Assembly: GCA_017620915.1 (NCBI GenBank)
Contig: JAFZSK010000071.1
Span: 1-34,571, forward strand
Direction: 5' to 3'
DNA: 34,571 bases
Origin: Clostridia bacterium
GTDB taxonomy: Bacteria; Bacillota; Clostridia; UBA1212; UBA1255
Shown here: positions 1 through 7,250 of the stretch, one piece after another
Layout: each line of letters begins with the position of its first letter
Numbering within the stretch: position 1 is the first letter of the stretch
The notes under the pieces: generated by a model
Seen by the model: the letters and a program-made list of their open reading frames with translations, nothing else
What the model was told of the DNA's origin: nothing
Database searches by the model: none
Translations under genes and position numbers: made by a program

Positions 1-1
1 C

Positions 2-1105
2 GGCGACATTATGTTCCACATGGCCCAGGTCAAAGGCGCATATAACGATTCTACCGGCACATACGATTTTTGGCCGACATATCAGTATGTGGCGCCGTAT
101 ATTCAGGCCGCGGATCTGGCCGTGGTCAAGTTCGAGACCACGCTGCACGACACCGATTACTCCGGTTATCCCGGCTTCAACTCGCCGGTTTCGTCGCTGC
201 AGGCAATAAAGAACGCCGGTTTTGACGTGCTGCTGTACGCCAACAACCACTGCTTTGACCGCGGTGCGGAAGGCCTGAAAAACACGCTTGCGCATTTTCG
301 TGAATATGGTTTTCAGTATGTCGGCGCCACAGATGATCCGGACGGGCATCCGGACAAGACGCTGATCGTCGAGGTCAACGGCATCAAGATCGGCATGATC
401 AATTATTCGGATTCAGTCACGGATATGATCGGCTCCCAGTACACGCTGAACGACAATCCGGTCAGCAATAAAGACTGGCGCAAGTTAAATATTTATGTCA
501 CAGGCCGCGAGAGCGAATTCCTGTATGACAGAGTGGCAGATGACATCAGTCATCTGCGGGCACAAGGCGCAGACATTATTATTGCTTACATGCACTGGGG
601 CCTGGAGTACCAGCTGCAGCCGAATTCTTCTCAAAAGAAATGCGCGCAGAAACTGTGCGATCTGGGCGTTGACTGCATTATCGGCGGTCATCCGCACGTG
701 GTGCAGCCGATGGACGTATTGACCTCGTCGGACGGCACGCGCAAAATGGTGTGTTTCTATTCGCTGGGCAACTATGTCTCCAATCAGAACCGCAAGACTC
801 TCAAGAGTTACGACGTGCGCGAATACACCGAAAACGGCCTGATGGTCAAATTGATCATCCGCAAATACAACAACGGGTATACCGAAGTCGCGAGGCTGGA
901 ATATGTGCCCACCTGGGTCCACAGATACCTCAGGGAAGGGGACAAGTACTCTCACGAAATCATTCCGCTGCCGGTGCCTGAGTCCGAATATGAAGCGTAC
1001 GGCCTTACAAAGTCATCATTCGGAATCGCTGACAGCAAAGAGTCCTTCCAGCGCACGGACAACTTGTTCCGTGACCGCATCGCAGCGTTCAACAACGGCG
1101 GCTGA
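2..1105 (+). CDS. CapA family phosphoesterase/poly-gamma-glutamate synthesis-type protein (5' truncated)
   Basis: This is a calcineurin-like metallophosphoesterase fold of the CapA/PgsA type. Relatives are usually surface lipoproteins linked to capsule or poly-gamma-glutamate production, and many are of unknown substrate. The reading frame is open to the window edge, and the first residues are GDIMFH, the metal-binding block that normally lies tens of residues into CapA proteins. The true start and any signal peptide are therefore outside the window, and the ATG at 11 is internal. Further family blocks are visible in order: VKFETTL, YANNHCFDRG, MHWGLEY, GGHPHVVQPMD and SLGNYVSNQ. These supply the Asp, Asn and His metal ligands. 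The C-terminus looks complete, with a TGA stop. It is followed by a long AT-rich gap and has no co-directional neighbour, so its partners cannot be inferred. The family call is firm; the exact role is not. Confidence 0.9.
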   Translation, partial: GDIMFHMAQVKGAYNDSTGTYDFWPTYQYVAPYIQAADLAVVKFETTLHDTDYSGYPGFNSPVSSLQAIKNAGFDVLLYANNHCFDRGAEGLKNTLAHFREYGFQYVGATDDPDGHPDKTLIVEVNGIKIGMINYSDSVTDMIGSQYTLNDNPVSNKDWRKLNIYVTGRESEFLYDRVADDISHLRAQGADIIIAYMHWGLEYQLQPNSSQKKCAQKLCDLGVDCIIGGHPHVVQPMDVLTSSDGTRKMVCFYSLGNYVSNQNRKTLKSYDVREYTENGLMVKLIIRKYNNGYTEVARLEYVPTWVHRYLREGDKYSHEIIPLPVPESEYEAYGLTKSSFGIADSKESFQRTDNLFRDRIAAFNNGG

Positions 1106-1226
1106 GTTAAAAAAACGAAAAATAGCCTTGTAAAGTGATGCAGTTTAATATTTATTAAAATTATTAACAATATTTGCGAAATCATTTTTGATTTTGTTCA
1201 ATTAGACCATTTTTAATAAAATGTAA

Positions 1227-1396
1227 GACAAGTTAGCTCAAACTGGCTATTTTGTCATACATTCTTGCTCATTTTGACAGATTATAAAGAAATTAATAAG
1301 ACAAACTTTATCAAACAGGATAAACTGTCTTATTTAAAACGCTCTGGGCCACCAAAAAGTAAGACAAAATCTGCTCATAATAACAGAATTGTCTTA
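1227..1396. repeat. Three tandem hairpins with a shared outer stem
   Basis: Three successive inverted repeats share the outer-stem core GACA/TGTC. Hairpin 1 pairs GACAA 1227-1231 with TTGTC 1252-1256 and TAGC 1234-1237 with GCTA 1246-1249. Hairpin 2 pairs 1295-1303 with 1326-1334 (9 bp, AATAAGACA) and TTTATC 1307-1312 with GATAAA 1319-1324. Hairpin 3 pairs TAAGACAA 1360-1367 with TTGTCTTA 1389-1396 and TCTG 1370-1373 with CAGA 1384-1387. Each has an outer stem, a small interior loop, an inner stem and a 6-10 nt loop. The inner stems differ in sequence yet remain paired. This could be a structured RNA, tandem protein-binding sites or a repeat element. Confidence 0.6.
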
Positions 1397-1549
1397 TAAT
1401 CGTCAGTTTACCGAACACTCAGATGGTGCCAACTGAAAATAATCCGTTAATAGAAAAGTACTATATAAGGAAAATGAACTGACGGAACAATTAATCAGGA
1501 TAAATAAATATAGATGATATCGAACGCAGATTTTTTAATTCTTATGGAC

Positions 1550-1699
1550 GATGAAATATATGTCGAAAGAAAATAAAAAAGTTAAGAGAAAAAGAATGAT
1601 ACAAGAAAAGTGCAATTAAAAAATAATCAGCCGGTTAGAATGATAATTATCTGAATTCAAACAAATGATGAAATATATGTAAGAGAAAAACAAAAAAGT
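1550..1699. repeat. Imperfect direct duplication of about 33 nt
   Basis: The 14-mer GATGAAATATATGT occurs at 1550-1563 and again at 1667-1680. Each copy is followed by an A-rich stretch ending in AAAAAAGT (to 1582 and to 1699). The copies are 117 bp apart. In the plus-strand frame through each copy one reads DEIYV followed by charged residues, and both are soon closed by stops. This fits a degraded tandem coding repeat or simple AT-rich duplication. Confidence 0.5.
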
Positions 1700-1771
1700 A
1701 TTCAGATTGACGAATAAATATAAAACTAACGAAGAAAATCACGGGATCATCTAGAAACACAGTTTTGGAGC

Positions 1772-1824
1772 AAAAGGGCCGGTCAAGCAGGCTGAAGGCT
1801 CAGGAAGTGCCAAAACCGGCTTTT
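1772..1824. terminator. Possible bidirectional terminator-like inverted repeat
   Basis: AAAA-GG-GCCGGT (1772-1783) can pair with ACCGGC-TTTT (1815-1824), giving a 6-bp GC stem flanked by A and T runs on either side. The apical region is long (31 nt) with only weak internal pairing. On the minus strand it sits about 75 nt past the stop of the SGNH gene at 1898. On the plus strand it is about 670 nt past capA. The large loop lowers confidence. Confidence 0.4.
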
Positions 1825-1897
1825 ATATGCCATCTAATTGAACAAAATTTTTATTTTGTCCAATGATATCAAATAATAGCCGTATATACTAACCCCT

Positions 1898-2476
1898 TCA
1901 GATTTCGGCTCCCCCGTCAGTTTTGTTTGAAGAATTGAGATGATCTGCAATCGTTTTCCAGATGATCTTCGCGGCAAATTCGCTGCCTGCCATTGACGCG
2001 TGCCGTCCGTCATCCCAGTAAAGATCGACCGACGGATCGCGGTCCAGTTCAGGCCACCACAATTGACCCACGTTCGCAAGCAGCGCATCATTTTCGCCGG
2101 CGATCTGCCGGTTGACCGAATCCATATGGGCCTGATTTGCTCTGTTGTCTTTTTCCGACCAGGTCGCATAAATGACCGGAATGCCGCCGGCCTGATGGAT
2201 CATTGTACAGAGCGTTTTGGCCGCCGCGAAATAATCCTCCGTTCGGTCAAACGGATGCGAATGCTCCTGCAGCACCACATAATCGTAGCCGCCGAATTTG
2301 ATATTGAACTTTGTTTCGATCTCTTTTTCATGCTGACAGAGATACCAGCCGCCGCGGAAGAGCGCAGTCACATCCGTAGAGACCCCTTCCCTTTCGGCGT
2401 TCTGTTTTACGATATACGGCATATTGTTGAAATATGTGTGGCTGTTGCCAATGAATAGAATCCGAATATGTTTCAT
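1898..2476 (-). CDS. SGNH/GDSL-type hydrolase (DUF4886-like), 192 aa
   Basis: A small single-domain hydrolase of the SGNH superfamily, likely an esterase or acetyl-esterase acting on a carbohydrate or acylated small molecule. Block I reads FIGNSHTYFNN (residues 7-17), with serine as the expected nucleophile. A block III-like segment is VVLQEHSHPFD, and block V is DDGRHASMAGSEFAA, with the Asp and His of the triad. No signal peptide is present, so it is probably cytoplasmic. The ATG has a good ribosome site (AGGAG with 7-nt spacing). It follows the GH99-like lipoprotein gene by 42 bp, a gap filled by the 24-bp ATTTGCC-type repeat, with no obvious promoter between them. It is thus probably co-transcribed with the glycan gene upstream. 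The substrate is unknown. Confidence 0.85.
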   Translation of the reverse strand: MKHIRILFIGNSHTYFNNMPYIVKQNAEREGVSTDVTALFRGGWYLCQHEKEIETKFNIKFGGYDYVVLQEHSHPFDRTEDYFAAAKTLCTMIHQAGGIPVIYATWSEKDNRANQAHMDSVNRQIAGENDALLANVGQLWWPELDRDPSVDLYWDDGRHASMAGSEFAAKIIWKTIADHLNSSNKTDGGAEI

Positions 2477-2494
2477 ATTAACGCTCCTTTAAAA

Positions 2495-2518
2495 TTGCCA
2501 TTTGCCATTTGCAATTTG
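2495..2518. repeat. Dispersed ATTTGCC-type repeat, copy 1
   Basis: A 24-nt run built from TTGCCATTTGCC and TTGCAATTTG, identical to 15097-15120. It directly abuts the TGA stop of the GH99-like lipoprotein gene (2519-2521, minus strand) and fills most of the 42-bp gap before the SGNH ribosome site. Confidence 0.75.
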
Positions 2519-4915
2519 TCATTTATAAAAGTACGAGTATTCCCCTCCGCCTATCTCCAACTCCAGTTTTGGATTGCCTTCGCGCACTTCGGCATATTCG
2601 ACTCGTATCTGGTGATATCCCGCAGCCAGGCGCAGCGAGGCTTCGGCGGTAACGGTCGCCTCCGCGTCGCGATTGGAGTCAAGCGGACATTCCGCGATCG
2701 TACGGCCGTCAATATACAGTTTCGCGCAATCGTCGCAAGTGAGCTTGAAAGTGTATCTGCCGTCCGCGTCCAACTTCACAAAACCCTCGAGCGCCACGGC
2801 GAAGTTCTTCGATACTCCGTTTATGAAATCCGGGCAAACTGTTTTGGCGATTCCTTTGCGTGCGGACTTTATGCCCTCTATCAGACCGAATTCCGGCAGT
2901 TTGCCGTAGTTCTCGGTGAGTTTGTACGCTTTGCCGAAGAGGCCTTCGTTCAGCGCGTCAAGCTCATCCGCGGTCAATTCCAGCGCTGGCATATAAGCAA
3001 TTGCCGTTCTCCCCTGCGGCGTTTCGCAGATTGTCTCATCGGCGGCGCGGTACGGTATCGACAGGGTCAGCGTGTAATTGTTGCGGCGTTCCGGCGCGCT
3101 GTCGCCGGTGGTGAACCAGGATTCCAGCGAGTAAATGTCCGTTACGTTGTCCAGCCAGTGGAAGTTCAGTGTGAACTTGTCGCCGGTCAGTCCCAGCAGC
3201 GAGCGCGGGATCGAAAGCATCAGTTCGTTGCTTTCCGCACGGTAGCGCACGGCCCCGATCTCCTGCCAGATATCATCTTTGTATGCGCACAGCGTGGTGA
3301 GCGCATTGTCGATGACCTGATAGTTGACCACGTAATCGTACCCTTCCCAGCCGGTGGATTTATCGTTGTCCGCGTCAATAAACAGCAGCATCCAGTTGCG
3401 GCCATCCGCGGGCGATGTGAGCGGCGCGGCGGTGCGGGCGTAAGCGTAGATCATTCCGCCCGACGCGGTCAGCCGGCTTTCCACGATGTCGTTGCGCCCG
3501 GTCTTGTTAATGTATTTGATCTTGCCGGTGGTATCGGTGGAATCACGCTCCGAAGTGTCGCCTTCAAAATCTGTGAACACAGGGGTAATACTCTCCCACT
3601 GACTGAACGCGCCGTCAATATCCACCGTCTGCTTCCCGCTGTTTCCGTCGGGCGGCAATACGCCCTTAAACTTGCGTATTATCGAGCACATCTGGTAGAA
3701 ATAATTGTCCGTGAAACCGCCCTTCATGGGTTCGATATCCCGCGAAAATTCGCGGTTAAACTGATCCACATATCCGGTGCTGGTGGGTTTCGGATCATCT
3801 TGCGTGAAGTTCTGTGCGATCCACTCGTTCCAACGCGTGATAAGCAGCACATCCACGTCCGGCACGGTCTCCATCGCGTCATTGAACGTGCGCTCCAGCA
3901 TTATGCCTTCGCCCATGGTCTGGGTCTCCCAGAACTGGTCGAGATTGCGCTTGACGGATTTATTGGCGCTGCGCCCCGAACCGTAATTGGCAAATCCCGC
4001 CACGCCGATGCCTACACACTCCGCTTTACCGGGATCCTCGGACCAGCCGTAACTCAGGCCGTACAGCATGCTGCCGTCGACCCACCAGTTCTCCCCGTCT
4101 CCGACCCAGGACTTTTTAAAGGTCAGTTTATCTTTATAATTCGGATCATCGTAGATCGGGAACTCGCCGTCGTCCGTGGGCTTGATCAGCGCCAGCGGCT
4201 TGCCGTCCCAGTAAAACCACAGGTCAGAATACTTTTCATCAGTCATAAATATATCGTAGAACTTGCCGGTATCGCCATGGGAAGCCTTAAGATCAGTGCC
4301 GAAGCACCAGGGCACCACATACGGCGTCATCTGACCGGCGGCGCGCAGCTCCAGGCAGGTGTCCAGGAAAACATGCATTGCGTCTTCGTACAGATAGCCG
4401 TTGGTCATATCAATATACAGAAAGTCCACGCCTGCCATCGCAAAGTAGTACATATCCCGTTTGATCTGCCATACATCATCCGCTTTGTGGTAACCGGTCT
4501 CCGGCTCTGACCAGAAGCAAAAGCCCCATTTCGGACCGAAATTCGGATCTTGCGGATCCTGTGCCAGCGCTTTCGTTACGTCTGTCGGCGCGGAAATACT
4601 GGCGGTCCAGAGCGAATAAAACAGACCAACGTACTTCCCTTCTTTGGGCAATCCGGTCTCTTCCGAAGTCGGCAGCGTCCGGCCCAGTGCGTCCGTGGCG
4701 GTCTCGTTGTAGTTAGTGATCAATATCTGCGGCGATTTGCCGTCTTTGGTGAGCACTTGCTTATCCGGGGCGGCGGGCGTAAACGTCATCAGATCCCGGC
4801 TGTTGGTCACGTTACCGCTCTTTTTTTTATTGGCACAGCCCGGCGCGGTCAACATGATCAGTCCGGGAACGATCGCCAGAGCCGCCAGCAGCAATCTTCT
4901 GAATATCGGTCTCAT
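2519..4915 (-). CDS. GH99-like (WbsX-type) lipoprotein with sugar-binding-like and PA14-like C-terminus, 798 aa
   Basis: A predicted exported lipoprotein acting on a glycan at the cell surface. The N-terminus has two basic stretches, a hydrophobic segment and a lipobox-like LTAPGC with Cys27. The first half has a GH99/WbsX-like TIM barrel: YVGLFYSLW, FWSEPETGY, AGVDFLYIDMTN and TRWNEW are shared with the paralogue at 9249. The middle, around the run YDYVVN, resembles a CBM9/DOMON-like beta-sandwich. The last 150 residues (KLDADGRYTFKLTCDD, KLYIDG, GYHQIRVEY) look like a PA14 domain. I chose the ATG at 4913-4915. It is preceded by AGAGG on the minus strand, whereas a TTG 15 nt upstream would overlap that ribosome site. 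A sigma-A-type promoter lies just upstream. Glycosidase activity is inferred from family resemblance, and the catalytic residues were not assigned. Confidence 0.8.
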   Translation of the reverse strand: MRPIFRRLLLAALAIVPGLIMLTAPGCANKKKSGNVTNSRDLMTFTPAAPDKQVLTKDGKSPQILITNYNETATDALGRTLPTSEETGLPKEGKYVGLFYSLWTASISAPTDVTKALAQDPQDPNFGPKWGFCFWSEPETGYHKADDVWQIKRDMYYFAMAGVDFLYIDMTNGYLYEDAMHVFLDTCLELRAAGQMTPYVVPWCFGTDLKASHGDTGKFYDIFMTDEKYSDLWFYWDGKPLALIKPTDDGEFPIYDDPNYKDKLTFKKSWVGDGENWWVDGSMLYGLSYGWSEDPGKAECVGIGVAGFANYGSGRSANKSVKRNLDQFWETQTMGEGIMLERTFNDAMETVPDVDVLLITRWNEWIAQNFTQDDPKPTSTGYVDQFNREFSRDIEPMKGGFTDNYFYQMCSIIRKFKGVLPPDGNSGKQTVDIDGAFSQWESITPVFTDFEGDTSERDSTDTTGKIKYINKTGRNDIVESRLTASGGMIYAYARTAAPLTSPADGRNWMLLFIDADNDKSTGWEGYDYVVNYQVIDNALTTLCAYKDDIWQEIGAVRYRAESNELMLSIPRSLLGLTGDKFTLNFHWLDNVTDIYSLESWFTTGDSAPERRNNYTLTLSIPYRAADETICETPQGRTAIAYMPALELTADELDALNEGLFGKAYKLTENYGKLPEFGLIEGIKSARKGIAKTVCPDFINGVSKNFAVALEGFVKLDADGRYTFKLTCDDCAKLYIDGRTIAECPLDSNRDAEATVTAEASLRLAAGYHQIRVEYAEVREGNPKLELEIGGGEYSYFYK

Positions 4916-4947
4916 AATACTACCTCTCAAATGTACTTTGCGGTACG

Positions 4948-4976
4948 ATTATACATTGACCGGAGCTGATTATCAA
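4948..4976 (-). promoter_or_regulatory. Sigma-A promoter for the GH99-like lipoprotein gene
   Basis: On the minus strand TTGATA (4971-4976), a 17-nt spacer and TATAAT (4948-4953) form a near-consensus housekeeping promoter 33 nt before the chosen start. The TGA stop codon of the upstream gene (4973-4975) lies inside the -35 hexamer. Confidence 0.75.
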
Positions 4977-6556
4977 CTTTCAATTTGCCATTTCTCCTGC
5001 TCAAAATCATATTTCGCAGGAGCTTCTTTTATTTCTCTGCCTTCTTCGTCAAAAAAGCACGCGGTACCGGTGTGATTACTTTCATAGAAAACGTAATAAC
5101 ATGATCGTCTGCTTTTACTGTTAGAGTAATACGTGTTGGTTTCAATATAATATGAAGTGTAATATGCTGTTCGGTTGATCAGATCAATATCGGAACTGTT
5201 CGAAACGGCGTAAGTATGACCGTCGATCCAGTTATCATCATATGTTATCTCAAGTATCGTAAGTTTATCGTTTGATTCGGTCCGGCAATAATAATATTTT
5301 CTACGTCCTTCTGCGTCCAGAATGATATTCGTGTTTTTTGTATCGGAATCTGTTTCTATTTCGGCAATATAAACCGTTTCTCCTTCGGAATTGATTTCCG
5401 TACGATATGATGCGATGTATTCCTGCTTTGCGGTACCCTTACCCCGGGTTCCGTTGATTTTTGCAAGCATCCCTTCCCGGTCCAACATCAAATAACCGTA
5501 TGTTGAACTTATCACTTCCGGTGTTATTATATTGTCTTTGTTGTATGAAACGGTCAGACTTATCCCGCTTTTGTGGATCTCAGTCAAATACAATATGTTG
5601 TTGGCGGTTTCTTGAACAGCATCAGTATTTTTGCTCTGATCAAGCACAAATGAGCCGGAATAATCAGCAAAAAGCAACTCCAGATCGTTATAAACCCTTA
5701 CTCTTTCACTTATCCGGGTGAGCATCCAGTTTTTAAATTCTTCGAATGTCATGTTTTTTGCAATCGATGGGTAATATAATTCGGAATTTTCACAAATACG
5801 TAAGTAATGTTTGTATTCTACTTCCCAATAATCTACAACTGTCGATGTTACGTCATCGGGCTTATTAACGGAATAGAATAATGTGCCACCGATCTGATAA
5901 TATGGCCGCTGATCTTCACAATTAATACTGTGAACACTAAAAAGAAATTCGCCGCTGTCCAGAGGAGTTATACTGAAAGTGAGCTCGACATCCAGCTGAA
6001 TTATGCTGCCTCTTGATATAGTCCTAAGTTCCGGCAGCGGACTATCTATTGTTACAGAAATAGTCACTTTCGCGGTATTATTTTTGTAAATATGAAGTTC
6101 ATCGGGTACATGTTTTAAATAGCTTGCGAGACCCGTTAAGACCGGACTGAGTTCATTACGGTATTCGGCATATATATTCCCACTGAATTGATTTGCATTC
6201 CAGCGCCGCAGCAGTTCCGGCACGAAAAGTTTTACAGTAGTCATTATCTGATTATCTTCAGTTACTGTCGACGGTGTACTGTTTATCGATTCAGGAGCAG
6301 TATTGAGCGGAGTACCATTTAATGATCTTTTGTTATGGTTTATTATGAGGGCCGCAAGTATGCCGAGCGCACAGAACAGAATTACAGAAAAAACAGCAAT
6401 TGCCGCTGTACGTGAACCGCCTGTTTTTTTTACATTGTCAACGTAATATGACGAAGTTTTACCTCCCTGTTTCGTATTTGGACCAAACTCTGCGCATTCG
6501 GCAATAATATCATCGGAGATGTTGTACATATACTTTTTCAGTTTATTGTTTTTCAT
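4973..6556 (-). CDS. Single-pass membrane protein, candidate anti-sigma factor, 527 aa
   Basis: I do not recognise a family. The protein has a cytoplasmic N-terminus of about 50 residues (MKNNKLKKYM, then YNISDDIIAECAEF), one membrane span at about residues 50-72, and a long C-terminal region expected outside the cell. That region is rich in Tyr, Ser, Thr and Asn. The start overlaps the stop of the ECF sigma gene by 4 bp (ATGA), so the two are translationally coupled. This arrangement and topology are typical of membrane-anchored anti-sigma factors, but no zinc-binding HxxxCxxC motif is seen, so the role is inferred from context. The gene is noticeably more AT-rich than its neighbours, with many AAT, ATA and TAT codons, suggesting relaxed selection or separate acquisition. 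Its last codons (EKWQIES) coincide with a short ATTTGCC-like sequence related to the dispersed repeat. Confidence 0.7.
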   Translation of the reverse strand: MKNNKLKKYMYNISDDIIAECAEFGPNTKQGGKTSSYYVDNVKKTGGSRTAAIAVFSVILFCALGILAALIINHNKRSLNGTPLNTAPESINSTPSTVTEDNQIMTTVKLFVPELLRRWNANQFSGNIYAEYRNELSPVLTGLASYLKHVPDELHIYKNNTAKVTISVTIDSPLPELRTISRGSIIQLDVELTFSITPLDSGEFLFSVHSINCEDQRPYYQIGGTLFYSVNKPDDVTSTVVDYWEVEYKHYLRICENSELYYPSIAKNMTFEEFKNWMLTRISERVRVYNDLELLFADYSGSFVLDQSKNTDAVQETANNILYLTEIHKSGISLTVSYNKDNIITPEVISSTYGYLMLDREGMLAKINGTRGKGTAKQEYIASYRTEINSEGETVYIAEIETDSDTKNTNIILDAEGRRKYYYCRTESNDKLTILEITYDDNWIDGHTYAVSNSSDIDLINRTAYYTSYYIETNTYYSNSKSRRSCYYVFYESNHTGTACFFDEEGREIKEAPAKYDFEQEKWQIES

Positions 6557-7113
6557 ACCTCTATCCCCTCTTTCAAAAGTCGCGCTTTGAGTGCTTTGCG
6601 CATTCGGAAAAGGTCAGACATGACAGTTCCGGCGGAGGTACCAAGCTTAGCGGAGATCTCTTTGATGCTGGCGCCGTAATAGTAGCGGGCAACAAAAATC
6701 TTGCGGCGTTCCGGCGTCAATCCGTGAAGAAATTCGTTGATCACCGCCCCTGCCAGGAGCGCTTCGGCTTCTGCCTGCGGATCACACTGCGCTGACACGA
6801 GAACTTCTTCAGAGTCAAGCGGCACTGAATCATCCGGCGAGAGCCGTTTTTGACGCCGGAGTTCCTTGTAGCGGTTGATCGCTGTATTGCGTACGATCGT
6901 CGAAAGATATTCTCTCAACTTTTCCGGCTCATATTCCAGCGCAGCGTTCCAGAAACGTAAAAGAGCATCGTTTACGCACTCTTCCGCTTCTTCGGCATCA
7001 CCCAGCACGTTGAAGGCAACAGTTCGACAGTATGTGCCATATTTGACTGCCAGTTCGTTCAGTGCGTTTTCATCGTGTGCCCGTATCTTCGACAGGATCT
7101 CATCATCGGACAA
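6553..7113 (-). CDS. RNA polymerase sigma factor, sigma-70 family, ECF type, 186 aa
   Basis: An extracytoplasmic-function sigma factor expected to direct RNA polymerase to a small set of promoters. Region 2 spans about residues 8-80 (LGDAEEAEECVNDALLRFWN, then LREYLSTIVRNTAINRYKELRR). Region 4 spans about 125-180, with LTPERRKIFVARYYYGASIKEIS and the helix-turn-helix LGTSAGTVMSDLFRMRKAL. The length is normal for ECF factors. The start is TTG at 7111-7113. An in-frame TGA lies two codons upstream, a strong GGGAGG sits 7 nt before it, and no ATG lies nearby downstream. It is first in a two-gene unit with the membrane protein at 4973, which it overlaps by 4 bp. A promoter with TATAAT lies upstream. 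Confidence 0.95.
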   Translation of the reverse strand: MSDDEILSKIRAHDENALNELAVKYGTYCRTVAFNVLGDAEEAEECVNDALLRFWNAALEYEPEKLREYLSTIVRNTAINRYKELRRQKRLSPDDSVPLDSEEVLVSAQCDPQAEAEALLAGAVINEFLHGLTPERRKIFVARYYYGASIKEISAKLGTSAGTVMSDLFRMRKALKARLLKEGIEV

Positions 7114-7120
7114 CTGTCAC

Positions 7121-7126
7121 CCTCCC
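7121..7126 (-). promoter_or_regulatory. Ribosome-binding site fixing a TTG start for the ECF sigma gene
   Basis: GGGAGG on the minus strand, 7 nt before TTG 7111-7113. The in-frame TGA at 7117-7119 rules out any upstream start. Confidence 0.8.
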
Positions 7127-7169
7127 TTCAACAGTATGGACAACAAAACAAATAATTGTATTGCACAAA

Positions 7170-7198
7170 ATTATACTTTCAATCGCGAACAATTGCAA
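7170..7198 (-). promoter_or_regulatory. Sigma-A promoter for the ECF sigma operon
   Basis: Minus-strand TTGCAA (7193-7198), a 17-nt spacer and TATAAT (7170-7175). The -35 hexamer is self-complementary and lies in the 10-bp palindrome AATTGCAATT (7191-7200). It is also the -35 of the plus-strand promoter facing the DUF2264 gene. Confidence 0.7.
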
Positions 7199-7221
7199 TT
7201 TGAACTGATGTGAGTTATTAT
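7193..7221 (+). promoter_or_regulatory. Probable promoter for the DUF2264 gene
   Basis: Plus-strand TTGCAA (7193-7198), a 17-nt spacer (7199-7215) and TATTAT (7216-7221), 29 nt before the ATG at 7251. It shares its -35 hexamer with the divergent ECF promoter. Confidence 0.6.
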
Positions 7222-7250
7222 TTAATCAATATAGACCCGGAGGGATCAGC

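Larger units (their letters stand above)
1106..1897. other. Long AT-rich intergenic region without a credible gene
   Basis: About 790 bp between capA (plus) and an SGNH gene (minus). It is clearly AT-rich against its GC-rich neighbours and has frequent stops in all frames. It holds three tandem hairpins (1227-1396), an imperfect 33-nt direct duplication (1550-1582 and 1667-1699) and a terminator-like inverted repeat (1772-1824). Two short plus-strand reading stretches over the duplication both read DEIYV, which could be a decayed duplicated gene, but neither is long enough to call. No tRNA or known riboswitch consensus was recognised. Confidence 0.75.

Noticed and set aside
11-1105. ATG at 11 as true start of capA
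   Set aside because: It falls within the GDIM metal-binding block, so the gene must begin upstream of the window.
1103-1134. Terminator directly after capA
   Set aside because: Only a 4-bp GGCT/AGCC pair around an A-rich loop, with no T-run; too weak to call.
1224-1396. Possible CRISPR array
   Set aside because: The repeated element is short and occurs in inverted pairs, spacing is uneven, and no cas gene is nearby.
2468-4510. 680-aa plus-strand open frame
   Set aside because: It lies wholly opposite the GH99-like lipoprotein gene, has no recognisable domain, and its amino-acid make-up (Val, Arg, Ala, His-rich) is that of an antisense shadow of GC-rich coding DNA.
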